The position numbers and the translations under genes are program-made. From positions 76,704,073 through 76,768,072 of the forward strand of contig CP154954.1 in the NCBI GenBank assembly GCA_039621445.1: a stretch of DNA of 64,000 nucleotides. The letters run 5' to 3'. The number at the start of each line of letters is the position of its first letter. Position 1 is the stretch's first letter. Below, piece by piece: positions 30,590 through 41,999 of the stretch. The notes under the pieces are model-generated. The model was not told where the DNA came from. It worked only from the letters and a program-made list of their open reading frames with translations, and searched no databases. The DNA comes from Euglena gracilis. Taxonomy: Eukaryota > Euglenida > Euglenophyceae > Euglenales.

Positions 30590-31480
30590 CGGAGCAATGT
30601 CGCCACACTATGACTCTGCCGGGGTTTGATATCAAGGCTCGGGTCACAGATGCGCCCAGGGCCCCCTCACACCGGCTTCCCATCGAACCCTTGGCCCCAT
30701 CGTTCCGGACCTGCAGCGTGGGGTGAGGCCTGCTGCTGCCATGCGGCCCCCAGTTCCAGCCATCCACAGCTCAGCCTGGGCTCTGTCGCCTCCAGCCCCC
30801 ACCCTGCTCCATTTGCCCTGGGGCTCCAGGAAGCATCTGGGGCTCTCCCGCTGCTTCTTGCCCAACCTCCAAACACCTCACATTTTTGTGCTGCTGTTTC
30901 AAAGATTTCCCTTTTTGAGTAATTTACAGAACTTTGACAGAGTTTTTGAAATTTTCACAATTTATATCTGTTCACAACAGTCAGAACATAAAGCTGCATG
31001 ACCTTTGGTTTTGAGCTCTTACATTTAAATTTGGCTGTGATTTTTCTGGAACTTTTTGTCAGCAAACCTTGTCTTTTTGTGACATTTTTTTTGCCTCGTC
31101 GGCTTCGGGGTAAACCTTCAGAGGTGTTTGTTGCAGAGTACACGTAATATCTAGTCAACTGTTTTGTTTGTTCTGTGATTTTTCGTTGCTGTAATTGAAA
31201 AAAATATCTCCAAATGTCACGTTACCCCAATATATATATGTATATATGTATATATATACTATATATATGACATATATATATTATATATTATAATATATAT
31301 ATATATATATTATATATATTATTAATTATATATAGAATATTCCCCAAGATTCCCTTCAATAAAGGATGTCCCATGCTACGTCGGTCTCTGTTCAAACCAT
31401 TATTGAGGGCAGAGGCATACCACCGGCAGTGTGCAGAGAAAATCCCCAGATTTTTGTTGTGCAATGGTAGAGGTTTTATT
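30590..31480. other. GC-rich stretch then AT-rich gene-free stretch
   Basis: 30590-30870 is GC-rich and open on both strands without deciding splice sites. 30900-31225 is AT-rich with nothing supported. 31226-31336 is a degenerate (TA)n tract. Confidence 0.35.
31226..31336. repeat. Degenerate (TA)n microsatellite
   Basis: TATATA runs interrupted by TATG, TATTA and TTAATTA. Confidence 0.9.
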
Positions 31481-31494
31481 CAAGTTTATATTTT

Positions 31495-31720
31495 ATAGGA
31501 TGCGTGCCAACAACTCAGCTGCAGCTGACTGATTTCTGCTGTAGGCCACCTGTAGCATGCCCCCCTCTCAGAGTGATAGGTTTCACACCTAAATTGAGAC
31601 TGACCTAGAAAAATATTATCTATCAATGACCAACAACGGGGGTGATGACGCCTTTGACACGCATCCCTCGGGGGCTCAAAATACCCGTCGACCCTGCCTG
31701 CCATCCACAGCACCTCAGGT
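31495..31720. repeat. Dispersed repeat also present near 57480
   Basis: GATGCGTGCCAACAACTCAG, CTGCAGCTGACTGATT and GGTTTCACACCT match 57483-57550 in order. It is open on the minus strand (DACQRRHHPRCWSLIDN ... SERGACYRWPTAEISQL), so both copies may descend from one coding or transposon segment. Confidence 0.4.
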
Positions 31721-31950
31721 GTGCATGTGTAAAAAGTGCACCTCAGGGGCTCTTTTTATAAGTACAGGGGCTGTGTGATTTGGAGCAGATATTTTGGTCT
31801 TTTTTTCCCACACAAAGCAGGTGTATGCAGGGCTCACAAAAAAGTCCTCCCCAGTTCACACACACACACACACACAAAAACGAAACCTCCCCTCCGTGCA
31901 GAAAGCGCTTTGTGTCATGCTGTCAGCACGGGGATGCACCCACCCCACAG

Positions 31951-32160
31951 CTGGCCCATTCGACGACCCACACAAACTGCATCCGGGGGATATGCGCTCG
32001 CCTGCAGTTGCTGGAGCACGAGTCAGCGGTGCTCCGGGAGCACCTCCACCACAGGTTCACTTATGCCGACAAACAGGTGCTCTTTTGTGGATTTTTTTTT
32101 GAATGGATGGGTTTGCAGCAGATCACAACAACTGTTTGTCACATGACGTTGGAAGCATGA
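31951..32160 (+). CDS. Two-exon 3' end with short amphipathic helix
   Basis: Exon 31951-32076 after acceptor CACCCCACAG: LAHSTTHTNCIRGICARLQL then LEHESAVLREHLHHRFTYAD, with heptad-like leucines suggesting a short coiled coil. Donor CAG|GTGCTC; a 42-base intron (acceptor TGGATGGGTTTGCAG) leads in phase 0 to 32119-32160, QITTTVCHMTLEA and TGA. The intron is a multiple of three without stops, so retention would add 14 residues. No family recognised. Confidence 0.45.
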   Translation: MAHSTTHTNCIRGICARLQLLEHESAVLREHLHHRFTYADKQVLFCGFFFEWMGLQQITTTVCHMTLEA

Positions 32161-32223
32161 AGTTTTGGATGCTGTCACATTCCCAAAATACACTGCACCC
32201 CAGGAATGGAAGATGCAAGCCAA

Positions 32224-32530
32224 TCAATCAAGTGCCCCCCAATGGCCGTTGGTCGTTGGAGAATTCCCAGGCCCAACCCACCCTCCCATTTTCTTGAATA
32301 CCCACCGACAACCCCCGAAATGAATCTGTGATCTCAACCACCACCTGAACGGCGCACTGTTGGCTAAACCCAGGGGTTCATTCTGCAGGCGCCAGAAGTT
32401 CGATGGAAGTGAGAAATGCACTGAACACGTGGTGATGGTGGTTTTTGGATCAACGACAATAGACTCAAGCCGCTGATCTCGCATTGCGGCCGCATTAGGT
32501 CCTTTGTAAGCTCTCTTTTTATTTCAAGTG
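32224..32530 (-). CDS. Candidate exon, hypothetical protein
   Basis: MRDQRLESIVVDPKTTITTC, SVHFSLPSNFWRLQNEPLG and LANSAPFRWWLRSQIHFGG form an open minus-strand stretch. A GTGGTG donor after SAPF is possible. A second minus frame (KRELTKDLMRPQCEISGLSL) is also open over the 5' part. Frame and ends unresolved. Confidence 0.3.
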
Positions 32531-32532
32531 TG

Positions 32533-32815
32533 CTTAAGGTGATTGACTGTTTTTCTGGAGCGACTGGCTGGTTTTGGGTTCTGAACCCCTTGGGTCGGCC
32601 AGAAATTGCCGAAAGTGGCTCATCCAGCACCAAAGGCACGGGAATTTTTTTTTGAAAATCGACCAGAATCCGTGGATTTTCAGCCATTCTGAACCAGTTG
32701 GTCAAGGAGGGAATGGGTTGACTGATTATTTTTCAACTGACTGGGTTTTTTTTGAAATTTTAAAGTTCTCCCCTCCCCCTGTTGGTTGGTAGGCAGTGGT
32801 GTGGTTGGGATCCAG
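32533..32815. repeat. TTAAGGTG / GGCCGAAAGTGGC repeat, copy 2
   Basis: Shares ordered blocks with 26365-26605 (GACTGGCTGGTTTTGGG, GGTCGGCCAGAAATTGCCGA, AAGTGGCTCATCCAGCACCA). Its right edge ends in GGGATCCAG, usable as an acceptor. Confidence 0.6.
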
Positions 32816-33007
32816 GTTTCTGAACTGGGAACTGGGGACACACTGTTCCTCTGATATGGAGTGCCACCATTTTTCTGGTGCCGAAACCTGGGGAAAAGGC
32901 ACTCTGCAACATGAACCCAAGTGTTGATTCCCTTCCCCCCAGAAATGAGAAATCACCCTAAGATACACAAAAACCCTGCATTTCCTGTGGGCAACTGCAA
33001 TCCCCAG

Positions 33008-33388
33008 GTTGTGTCTAGATGCCAGATGACAAATCCAACCCTTTGTTTGCTGTCTAAAGCCCTGCAGAACCTTGCGGCGGTTTTCGAAGTCAGCAACCTT
33101 CCGACACCACATATCTCAGAGGTGGAAATGTAGTGCTAAGCAAATCATTCGCTTGTGGTTGATGGAGGGGGGAAGGAAAATGTGGGACCGCCACCGATTG
33201 GCTCCCGGAGATTTCCTGTAGGCTTTCAGGTAAGCTCACCACCGCCGAGTTCTCCCGACATGCACACAGCACCATTTCCCCAGTTACACAAAGTCCGTCC
33301 TTGCACAAATTTGCTCGTTTGCCAGAATGTTCCATTCAAGCCAGATGAAGCACGCCCTATGCCTGCCTGTTTGGAGGTCAAAAGTTGA
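33008..33388 (+). CDS. Hypothetical protein, candidate exons at a gene 3' end
   Basis: Firm part: exon 33141-33229 (HSLVVDGGGKENVGPPPIGS then RRFPVGFQ) ends at CAG|GTAAGC. A 54-base intron with acceptor CACCATTTCCCCAG joins in phase 0 to 33284-33388 (LHKVRPCTNLLVCQNVPFKP, DEARPMPACLEVKS, TGA). An additional plus-strand exon candidate at 33008-33133 after AATCCCCAG (VVSRCQMTNPTLCLLSKALQ, NLAAVFEVSNLPTPHISEVE, stop) may belong to a different transcript. The minus strand is open over much of the region, which lowers certainty. Confidence 0.45.
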
Positions 33389-33531
33389 TGCCATGAATCT
33401 ATGGCATTCATTTTTTCATCTTCCTATGGGATTAGACCACTCACCACGAACGTTGCTGGTTTCTTTGAATGGAGCATTTGTATATTTGAGCAAATTTTAG
33501 CAAATCATTTTGTGGAAATTCCCCAATTTTT

Positions 33532-34038
33532 TTGGAAACCTTTACAGCAGAGTTTTTTGGGGAAGGGCAGAGTGGGAACGTCCACAAAATTGACGTTTTG
33601 TGCTCACGTCCTAGAGGATCGAAGGAATCCTGTCGGGGATTCCTTGATCCTGCGGCATTACACATCCCACAAGCACACAGGAGGGTTTTTTTTAATGGGC
33701 AAATCCACACATCTGCACACAATAGGCTGAGCTTCATTCCTTCACTGAAAGACCCGAGGATCACGTTGTCAAGGATGGAACCTTTCATCGGTGTTTATTT
33801 TGATGGTTCAAAGGCTGGACTGCCAATGCCCGAAATTGAGAGTCGAGGTCGGGTCCCTTCGCCATCCTTATCGTGCAGGGCACTTGTGCAACGGCACAAA
33901 TGCCCCACAACTTTTCCAGAAGTCAAATTGTGGTATGGAGTGGGGCTCGGTTGCCCCCATGGAACCGTTGGACGCCATTCCCTGGGTCGTGGACGAGGGT
34001 GGCCGCCAGGGAGCAGTGAGGGAGCACCCGGCACCTGA
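33532..34038 (+). CDS. Candidate coding stretch, 168 codons open
   Basis: The plus frame contains GNVHKIDVLCSRPRGSKESC, LSFIPSLKDPRITLSRMEPF and IGVYFDGSKAGLPMPEIESR. Plausible as one or more exons, but no splice pair was fixed and both strands are open over 500 bases. Another plus frame ends LDAIPWVVDEGGRQGAVR ... FALALRS, stop at 34067-34069. Confidence 0.3.
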   Translation: METFTAEFFGEGQSGNVHKIDVLCSRPRGSKESCRGFLDPAALHIPQAHRRVFFNGQIHTSAHNRLSFIPSLKDPRITLSRMEPFIGVYFDGSKAGLPMPEIESRGRVPSPSLSCRALVQRHKCPTTFPEVKLWYGVGLGCPHGTVGRHSLGRGRGWPPGSSEGAPGT

Positions 34039-34667
34039 AGGGAAGTTCGCCTTGGCCCTCCGGAGCTGAGAGGAGGGAAGGGGGGTGTTTGGCTGGGTTT
34101 CAAGCAGGTGTGCTCGTGGGGCAGGGCTGTGCCACTTGGGCGGCACATCTCGCACTGAAGCTTTTGTTGGTCGGTGTGCGCATTTTCACAAACAAACCAA
34201 AAACTGATTTTGGCGCCGGCGTTGCCAGGGGTGAAGGCGATTGGAGAAAATACAACAAACAAATTAATATTTTTTGGCCCCGGCTCTCCGGGAGTTCCGT
34301 GTTTTTGCTTTTTTTGTTGTCGGAATGGCACAAAAACCCCTGGACCTATACTCCCAAAGGGAAAAAACGCCGACAAAAACACCAAAACCCCTGTACCGCC
34401 ACCCCTCTTTTCCTTTATGTCAACTGTCAGCTCCAGGTGATGCTCTGGAGTTCCGAAGTTCTGCGGCACGTTATGGGGATTTTGGAAGTTCGCTTCGAAA
34501 GGAGTGGAAGTGCACATGTGCTACATAAACAATGGACTGTTAGAGAATTCAGCCACTGGGGGTTGATGAGGGGATGCAGAAAACCAGGAGGACTGCCACC
34601 AATTACCAGTTGAGTTCGGTTGCAAATTGCCCATCAATGCCACACCGCTGTTTAAGGCTGCGTGGCA

Positions 34668-34829
34668 CCCACACAACAGGATGAATCATTCCGGTGTGCG
34701 GAAATGCGCATGGACGATGTGCGCACACCAACCACTTTTGAAACATCAATGTGTTTGGAGCTGCAGAACGAATGCAATAGAATTAATAAAATTGTGATAT
34801 TAACTCCCTTGTGTTATGTGATGCTGGAC
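34668..34829 (+). CDS. Candidate exon directly upstream of a hAT MITE
   Basis: QQDESFRCAEMRMDDVRTPT, TFETSMCLELQNECNRINKI and VILTPLCYVMLD run openly into the target-site duplication at 34822-34829. Polar, protein-like. After the MITE a plus frame reads PFFECCWDFWAVGVCNC ... IKFLFILKP, stop 35359. The exact splice that would join them is not determined. Confidence 0.35.
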
Positions 34830-35227
34830 CAGGCTTTTGCTTAAGGGATTGCAGTTCCCCCCCGGGAACTGGGGAACGGGGGGGGGCTGGACTGCAGCTA
34901 GTCCAAATTTGGCTAGTGGGATTTCTAGCAGACCCCCCCCCCCCCGGGGGCCTGCTAGCAGGGCTAGCTAGTGGAATTTTTTTTTCCAGTGACCAGCGCG
35001 AAGCGCCGAAATTTTTTTGGGACCCCCAAAAATGGCCAAAAATGCCCGTTTTTGGCCATTTTTGGGAATTTTTGGAAAAAAATCAGCCAAAAACCTATTA
35101 AAAACCTCATTTTTCCTGTTCGGGGGACCCCCGGACCCCCCCCCCCGGGGGGGGAGGGGGGTCTAGCGTGTCCACTTTTTCCAGTGTCAGCCAGTACCCC
35201 CCCCCGGGGTCCTTAAGCAAAAGCCTG
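34830..35227. mobile_element. hAT-type MITE, 398 bp, perfect 17-base ends (family F1, copy a)
   Basis: Starts CAGGCTTTTGCTTAAGG and ends with its exact reverse complement. Flanked by perfect 8-base duplications TGCTGGAC (34822-34829, 35228-35235). The 8-base duplication and CAGG terminus place it in the hAT superfamily. The interior has C/G runs, CTAGCTAGTGG, TTTTTTCCAGTGACC, a GCGCGAAGCGCC hairpin and AAAATGGCC inverted words. No coding capacity. Related copies at 45026-45469, 55944 and 57690. Confidence 0.9.
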
Positions 35228-35366
35228 TGCTGGACCCCCTTTTTTGAATGCTGCTGGGATTTTTGGGCAGTTGGTGTGTGCAATTGTGCACATCAACAAT
35301 TAAAATGGTTGCTTTTTGCAATTGTGGACATCAAATTCCTTTTCATCTTGAAACCTTGACAACAGG

Positions 35367-35601
35367 GACTTCTGAAGCAAGAGAAGAATGGAAACAGGAG
35401 GAGAGCAGCGTTTGGAGGTGTTGTGCTCAAAGTGGTGGTGTTGGTATGTCTGAGAAGGCAGGCCATGAAGTGTGTCACTGTATTGCATTATATGGCCCCC
35501 TGAACGCAGGGATTTTCAAGTCAGCAGACACATCCATTTTCAGCCAATGCAATGTGCATCATTTTCAAACTAACAATACTGTGGGTGAAGGGCACTTCTA
35601 A
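35367..35601 (+). CDS. Candidate terminal exon, hypothetical protein
   Basis: Acceptor AACCTTGACAACAG precedes two long open frames: GTSEAREEWKQEESSVWRCC ... FQTNNTVGEGHF with stop at 35601, and GLLKQEKNGNRRRAAFGGVV, LKVVVLVCLRRQAMKC with an earlier stop. Which is used cannot be told. No family recognised. Confidence 0.4.
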
Positions 35602-35739
35602 ACTCAGTTTTTCAGAGTAAAACCTAGAAAAATGGTTTATTTTTGTGTTTCAAGGACTTAGAAATGGTCTTTTGCAGGCTCAATTGCCGACGCCCAAATT
35701 CGAGCCTGCAGGTTTGTCCTTTATTTGTTTAAATTGTGT

Positions 35740-36255
<516 letters not shown>

Positions 36256-36559
36256 ACCTCGTTTGCTGTGGTGATACCTGCTCTTAGGCACCCGGCTTGC
36301 CAAAGTCCCTGCTTCAATCTCCGTGTCCTGTGACACCACATCACATCCTGCTAACATTTTTGGGATTTTGGGGGTCAGGCCCTGGTGCTTTTGTGAAAAA
36401 TTTCGATGTGCGCATTTGCCCACACCGACAAAGAAAAAATCTTTAAGTGCGAGATGTGCCGCCTAAGTCCCTGGAGGTGCCTTCCGGCCCTGAACAGACC
36501 CACCCATGAGACTGTTCCAACTTGGTGGACTGGTCCACTGAGTTGGGAGCCACACCTGC

Positions 36560-36661
36560 TGGGTTGGGATTTAAGGAACCGGTACGTCGCCATGCTAATC
36601 AAAGTGGAGTACGTGCCTAGCGGCGCTTGATGGCCGGCGCAGTGAACAAGGGAAGTACAAG
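36560..36661 (+). CDS. Candidate exon ending at a consensus donor
   Basis: Ends GTACAAG|GTAAGTCC, the best 5' splice match in the region. One frame reads SKWSTCLAALDGRRSEQGK then YK. Another reads RYVAMLIKVEYVPSGA and stops. A long minus-strand frame also covers the area, so coding status is uncertain. Confidence 0.3.
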
Positions 36662-36870
36662 GTAAGTCCTGCCATACTCCGGCCACCCTCACGCTCACAG
36701 GCAAAAAGCAGCGCAAGGCCAGAAGAGGGGGTGAAAGGCACCAAGCAAACAGCCACAGTGCACACAGGGGGGGGGGTTGACCCCCCTCCTCCCACCTTGT
36801 CTCTCCCACCTGGTGGGTGGAGAAAAAACCCCCAACACTTTTCCCAAACAAATTCTCAAAATCCTAGTTC

Positions 36871-37560
36871 AGCTGCAAAAGTGCCCAATGGATTTTGTTT
36901 TACAACGTTCCATTGTGGAACTCCTCCACCCCCTTCATGCACATAGACCCACCAACACGTCATTTTGCTGCATTATGAGGTTTGTGATCTCCAAGGCTCT
37001 TGTATTGGATTTGGAGATGCCTCAATGTGGAAGCTTTTGACACACTATCAAATGAAAATGGTTATACAACTCCACCAGGGGCTCTGCAATTTATGACATA
37101 CATCAAACATACATCAAACCGTCTAACACGAAGCCCATACACATTGGTGTATGTGCTTGTGTGGTCAGCCTGGGTAGGAACAGAATGGAGGAGATGGGGG
37201 GTTTTACATTATGGAGGAGGGGGCAAACACACGTTTTCTTTGCGTTTTTCTTTGCGTTTTTTTGCGTCGTGCTTTTTGATGGTCCAGGTTTCGTTCCTCC
37301 CCCCCTGCTATGGAACACACCTGCGGGTTGTGAAGCCTCTGCCTTTGAACTGCCAGATGCCTCCGAGGCCCACCCCGCCGGCTGCCCAATATCAATCGCC
37401 AGTTCCCTCTGCCCCTTTTGGCCCCCTGCTCACCGAAGCACCTCTGCCGCACCCAGGTGTCGGTTTTCAAATTGCCGAAATTCTGCCAACATTCACATGG
37501 ATTGAAGGCACCTGAAATGCACACCAAAGCACAGCACATTTTGACCATGTGCGAGGCAAA
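36871..37560 (+). CDS. Candidate multi-exon gene upstream of the giant CA tract
   Basis: 36871-36979 reads QLQKCPMDFVLQRSIVELLH then PLHAHRPTNTSFCCIMR after acceptor CAAAATCCTAG. 37000-37210 reads YWIWRCLNVEAFDTLSNENG, YTTPPGALQFMTYIKHTSNR, LTRSPYTLVYVLVWSAW. 37288-37456 follows GTGCTTTTTGATGGTCCAG and is Pro-rich (PLPLNCQMPPRPTPPAAQYQ, SAPFGPLLTEAPLPHP), donor CAG|GTGTCG. A short stretch at 37507 (APEMHTKAQHILTMCEAKQL) precedes the repeat. Phases were not all reconcilable, and more than one frame is open. Confidence 0.4.
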
Positions 37561-37570
37561 GCAGCTGAAA

Positions 37571-38222
<652 letters not shown>

Positions 38223-38331
38223 CCTGACCTGCCCGCGTGCACTGACAGAAACCACCAACCTCCCACCCTATTTGATCCCCCAATACCAACCCCCCACCCA
38301 AGAAGCCCCCAGAAGCCCCCAGGTTTTCCAG

Positions 38332-38971
38332 CAAAATAATGACACCCACCCCTTCACGTCCACCCACTGACCACCATGTGGACCATTGGTTTCCCGGCAA
38401 CCCCTTGGACTTGCCCGCCCAGACGGCCCCTGCCCTCGCACCCCACCCCGACCGCCCCCACGGGCGCTGCCCCTCGCTCCCTTCGCCCGGGGTCCACCTC
38501 CCCCCGCATCGCCGGACGTGGTGGTGTATGTTGGGTCCTGCCCCCGGCTCAGGCTTGGCAGCATTGGCCAGCCCCCCCCCAGACGCAGAAGCGCTGACTA
38601 GCGCCTCTCTCAGAGTGGCTGGTCTGGGCGTTTGCTTTGTGTCTTTCTGTTCTTCGCTGTTTTCAGGCAAAAAAGTCAGCCATGAATAGCAGTGTTCCTC
38701 ACTCGTCCAATTTGTCGACGAATCATCCTGGCTGACAAATCCTGATGAATGCTTACAAGTTCCAATTGATGCCCATAAACCCAAACTCCACGTGCCTGGA
38801 GGTGCTTCGCAGTATGGAGCCTCCCTCCTCCAACCTGAAGCTTTGGCCGAGCCTGTAAGCGCCCACCTCCCCCGGAACGAAGGACCTTTCCCCATCCTGT
38901 TTCCTAACGAAGGGTGCAGAACAACTGAGGTGGCGTTTGGGACCCCAGTCACCAGCAATCTTTCGGATTAA
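38332..38971 (+). CDS. Two-exon proline-rich hypothetical protein, 3' part
   Basis: Exon 38332-38614 after CCCCCAGGTTTTCCAG: TPTPSRPPTDHHVDHWFPGN, PLDLPAQTAPALAPHPD, SGLAALASPPPDAEALTSAS, rich in Pro and His, probably disordered. Donor AGA|GTGGCT. A 75-base intron joins in phase 0 to 38690-38971: QCSSLVQFVDESSWLTNPDE, CLQVPIDAHKPKLHVPGG, QPEALAEPVSAHLPRNEGPF, ending TTEVAFGTPVTSNLSD and TAA. The acceptor is unusual (a TTTTCAG precedes it by 24 bases and the frame needs GAATAG). A 261-codon minus-strand frame over the same bases is judged a by-product. No family recognised. Confidence 0.55.
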
Positions 38972-39097
38972 TGCCGTCCGACGGTTTTACAATGCTCCTT
39001 CCACCGCAAGCTCATTCATGCTGCTGTCACATCTCTTGGTTGGGGAAACAGGGTTCAGTCAAAGTTGCGATCCCTTGCCTTCCTGGCCCAAATTAAA

Positions 39098-40131
39098 TCA
39101 GCCGTCTCTGGCCTCCCTCTTTGGTGCTTGTTGATTGTGAAGGTTTATTGTTTGGTCTTCTTTCAAATTCTGCATCACTTGGCTCCTAATTTCAGCTAAA
39201 TCAGGGCCGTCCACAAAGGACAGAAAGTTTTTCCTTTTCCTCAAGGACCGCCCCTTAAGGACCGCCCTTAGGCCTAAACCCGCCCCCCCCCCCCCAAGTA
39301 ACCTGGCGGGGTCCTTGCTCCTGGAAGTGGCCGAATGACTTGGCCGGGGGGGGGGGTGGCAGGAAAAAAAAGGTGGCTCCAGTAACTTGGTACCCCCCAT
39401 TTTAAGACAAAAGCACCTTATGACGCTGAAAAAAAAGGCCCAAATAACCTGGCAGGGGGGAAGGCCAAAAAGATGGTTCCCATAATTTGACACCCCGGGG
39501 GTTAAGGGATGGCCAACGGCCGATCCAGGGATCGAACGGAGTCAAAAATCAAATGTCGAAAAATGCATTTTTTTGACGTTTTGGTGGTTTTGGCAAGGGC
39601 CCGTTTTCAGGGGGGGGGAATTACTATCAGAGGTCTTTTGAAAAATTACGGGAAAGTTGCAGAAAAACTGCAGAAATTGGGGGAAAATTGCGGAAAAATT
39701 GCAGAAAACGCGGTTTTGGGAATATTTACATCACCCGAAGTTGACCCATTTTTGCCAAAATGGCCATTTCTTTGTCAGTTTTTCCATGAATTTTTCATTG
39801 AATGTGCTGGGACAGGAAGTTTTTTTTCCCCCGTTCAGGGCCGCCCTGAACTAAATGAGCATAAAAATTGACCTCCACATGATCACGGACAGCCGATTTC
39901 AAACGTTGATTTACCTTGGAATTCTGAGAAGCATCTTTCTTCTGTGCTTTATTTTATGATGTTTCAGCAAATGCTATTTGGAATGGGCAATAAATTGAAC
40001 AATTTTGAAGGGTCCCAAACTCTATCTAAGCCTGATTTTTTTCTCTGCCGTTCTCTCTGGGTCTTTGAAGACCAAGCTGTTGGGCAGCGTTTCTTGGATG
40101 CTCAAATCTTCTGACCTCAAGTGAACTGGGC
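39098..40131 (-). CDS. Three-exon hypothetical gene interrupted by a hAT MITE
   Basis: 40022-40131 follows acceptor TTGCTTTTATCTTCAG and reads [35 protein letters not shown], then a stop unless spliced earlier. A 27-base exon (39915-39941) lies between GCACAG and AAG|GTAAAT and reads ERCFSEFQ in phase 1. The last exon (39098-39195) reads [20 protein letters not shown] then [11 protein letters not shown], stop. Its acceptor ATTTAG is part of the 8-base target duplication of the MITE at 39202-39848. Charged, helical composition. The link between the first and second listed exons is uncertain; they could belong to two genes. Confidence 0.4.
39202..39848. mobile_element. hAT-type MITE, 647 bp (family F2, copy b)
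   Basis: Left CAGGGCCGTCC and right, inverted, CAGGGCGGCCCTG, with target duplications AGCTAAAT (39194-39201) and AACTAAAT (39849-39856), one mismatch. AAGGACCGCCCCTTAAGG words near the left end match the larger F2 element at 52267. The interior has C/G runs and TTGCAGAAAAACTGCAGAAA-type direct repeats. No coding capacity. Confidence 0.75.
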
Positions 40132-40188
40132 CTGAAGATAAAAGCAATTTCCAGTTTTGCAACAATATACTCAAGGAAAGGGTGCCTT

Positions 40189-40257
40189 TGGATGGATGGA
40201 TGGATGGATGGATGGATGGATGGATGGATGGATGGATGGATGGATGGATGGATGGAA
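40189..40257. repeat. (GGAT)n microsatellite
   Basis: About 17 perfect tetramers. Confidence 0.98.
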
Positions 40258-40915
40258 AGTGGATTACGTTAAGGAGAGTTACAGTGCGGACAACAATTAT
40301 ATGAGACAAAAAAATGCAGCAAAAATATTTACGGAGAATTTACAGAAATTTTTTATTTTGAAAAACTGGTGGCAATATTTTAAGTAGAAATGGAGATCCT
40401 TTTTTTTTTTTGGAAAATTTTCAACTCAAAATTTAAAAAAAAATGGTCGGAATGGATTTTTGGTGGTGGTGTTTGCATTTTTTTCATTTCAAATTAACCC
40501 CAAGAGTCGACAACATCACACAATCCCGTTTTTTTTTGTGTTTGAAATTTGAATACGCCAGAGAGTGGTTTCCCCAAATGTCATACTACAGGTGCGCTGG
40601 ATAACAATTATGGGAAAAAATTATGGGAAAATCGAGATAATTTCTCATAACTTTCATCTCCCATTGTGTCCGCACTGTACAAGGTTATACATCGAGGACT
40701 AAAGGATTCAGCACGAGTGTTGCATGAGTGTAGTGAACCCCCTGGCCGGGCCAACTACCATTCTCCCACAAGAGCAATGTGTGTAACATTATGTGTGTAT
40801 TAGATATGATACAACACGTATGTATCAGACATGATTATCGTGGTGCCTGTCTACCAGAATCCATCCACCCTGGTGGTTTTGCAATGGCGAATGCAAGTAT
40901 GCACTGCCCAGACAA

Positions 40916-41346
40916 TCAGCCTCGGTGACCGTGCACTCTCATGTTCTCGGCGTCAGAGTGTTTTATAGGTATATTGTTTCTAGCCCTGCTGTTCATCCCT
41001 ATCAGGTTTTGCTTCCGACGTTTATCGACGACCAGACATGCTTTGCTGTAGTCAACAGATTCCAGCCTTCTGGAGGGCTCTGATCTTGAGCTTTGCTTCA
41101 TATTCAGTACTTTCGGGTTCTCACTGAAGGGCAGACATGAACAGAAGCTTTCATTTTTCTTGTCTCGCTGCGTTGTCAGGAACCGGAGGACAAACAAGTC
41201 AGAAAGCTTTGACCTTGGTTTTCCAGTACCAAAACTCCCACTGCCTCCCGGGTGCCCTTCAATTTTGGCGACCAAAGTATTCTCCCCATGGACAAAAAAA
41301 GCACCATCGCGCGAAGGTTGTGCGCCAGCTGTTTGTGCAACTCTAT
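40916..41346 (-). CDS. Two-exon hypothetical protein, 3' part, about 122 aa
   Basis: Exon 41230-41346 after CAAAAACGCATCAG: IELHKQLAHNLRAMVLFLSM, GRILWSPKLKGTREAVGVL; donor TTG|GTACTG. A 62-base intron with acceptor TTCCTGACAACGCAG joins in phase 0 to 40916-41167: RDKKNESFCSCLPFSENPKV, LNMKQSSRSEPSRRLESVDY, SKACLVVDKRRKQNLIGM, ending HSDAENMRVHGHRG and TGA. Basic, Ser/Arg-rich C-terminal half; no known domain. The first listed exon shows a hydrophobic helix that could be membrane-associated. Confidence 0.55.
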
Positions 41347-41699
41347 CTGATGCGTTTTTGGGGGAGTAAGAATTATAATTGAAGTGGAGTGGGGTTCCTA
41401 GCCAGAAAATGCATGCCTTTTATCCATGTCCAATGACTTCGCATGAAGCAACGTGAAAAAAAAGGTTTTTTCGTGCTTCATTTTTTGTCAATGGGGCAGC
41501 TGGTCATGTGCTGTGCATTTGCATTGATATGCATTGCAGGCGATGGAACCTGTCAAATTGATTTGGATATGATGTGATGTTGAAGGGTATGGAAGCACAA
41601 AGCATGTACAACTAGTAATTCCCCTTTGCATCTGGCCCTCCCCCGGGGGATCCACATTCCTAAACGCGAGCTAATGGAGGTTTCGACGCACTTTTTTGG

Positions 41700-41890
41700 G
41701 GGTTTTCTGTTATTTTAAGGGGCAGGGTCAGGGTTATGGTTATCGTTTGGAAGAGGATTTGGGATGGGGTTATGCGCCAGATTCGGGCCATAATTCTGGC
41801 CTAAATTAGGCCTTATTTTGGGCCAAACTTGGTCTAAATCCTTAATCCCAACCCTTCTCCCTGGCCCTGAACCCTAACCCTATCCTGTGT
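41700..41890. repeat. AGGGTTA-type inverted-word element
   Basis: AGGGTCAGGGTTATGGTTA at the left faces CCTGAACCCTAACCCTATCC at the right, with GGCCTAAATTAGGCC and GGGCCAAACTTGG inside. A similar set (GGTCAGGGTTGGGCC, CGGCCTATG, GGCCCGACTTGGCC) is at 51385-51495. Confidence 0.55.
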
Positions 41891-41999
41891 GGAGCTGGAC
41901 TTCCGCAGGCGAATGGGGGGACCGCTCCACCTTCTCAAATGCAGGGGGGTTCCGAACCCCCCCCCCCCTCGTTTAACCACTGGGCCCTGGGGGGTGCAG

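Noticed and set aside
33795-34517. 240-codon minus-strand frame.
   Set aside because: No splice or start support, low-complexity Pro/Gly-rich parts, and plus-strand coding candidates overlap it. Left as probable by-product, though not excluded.
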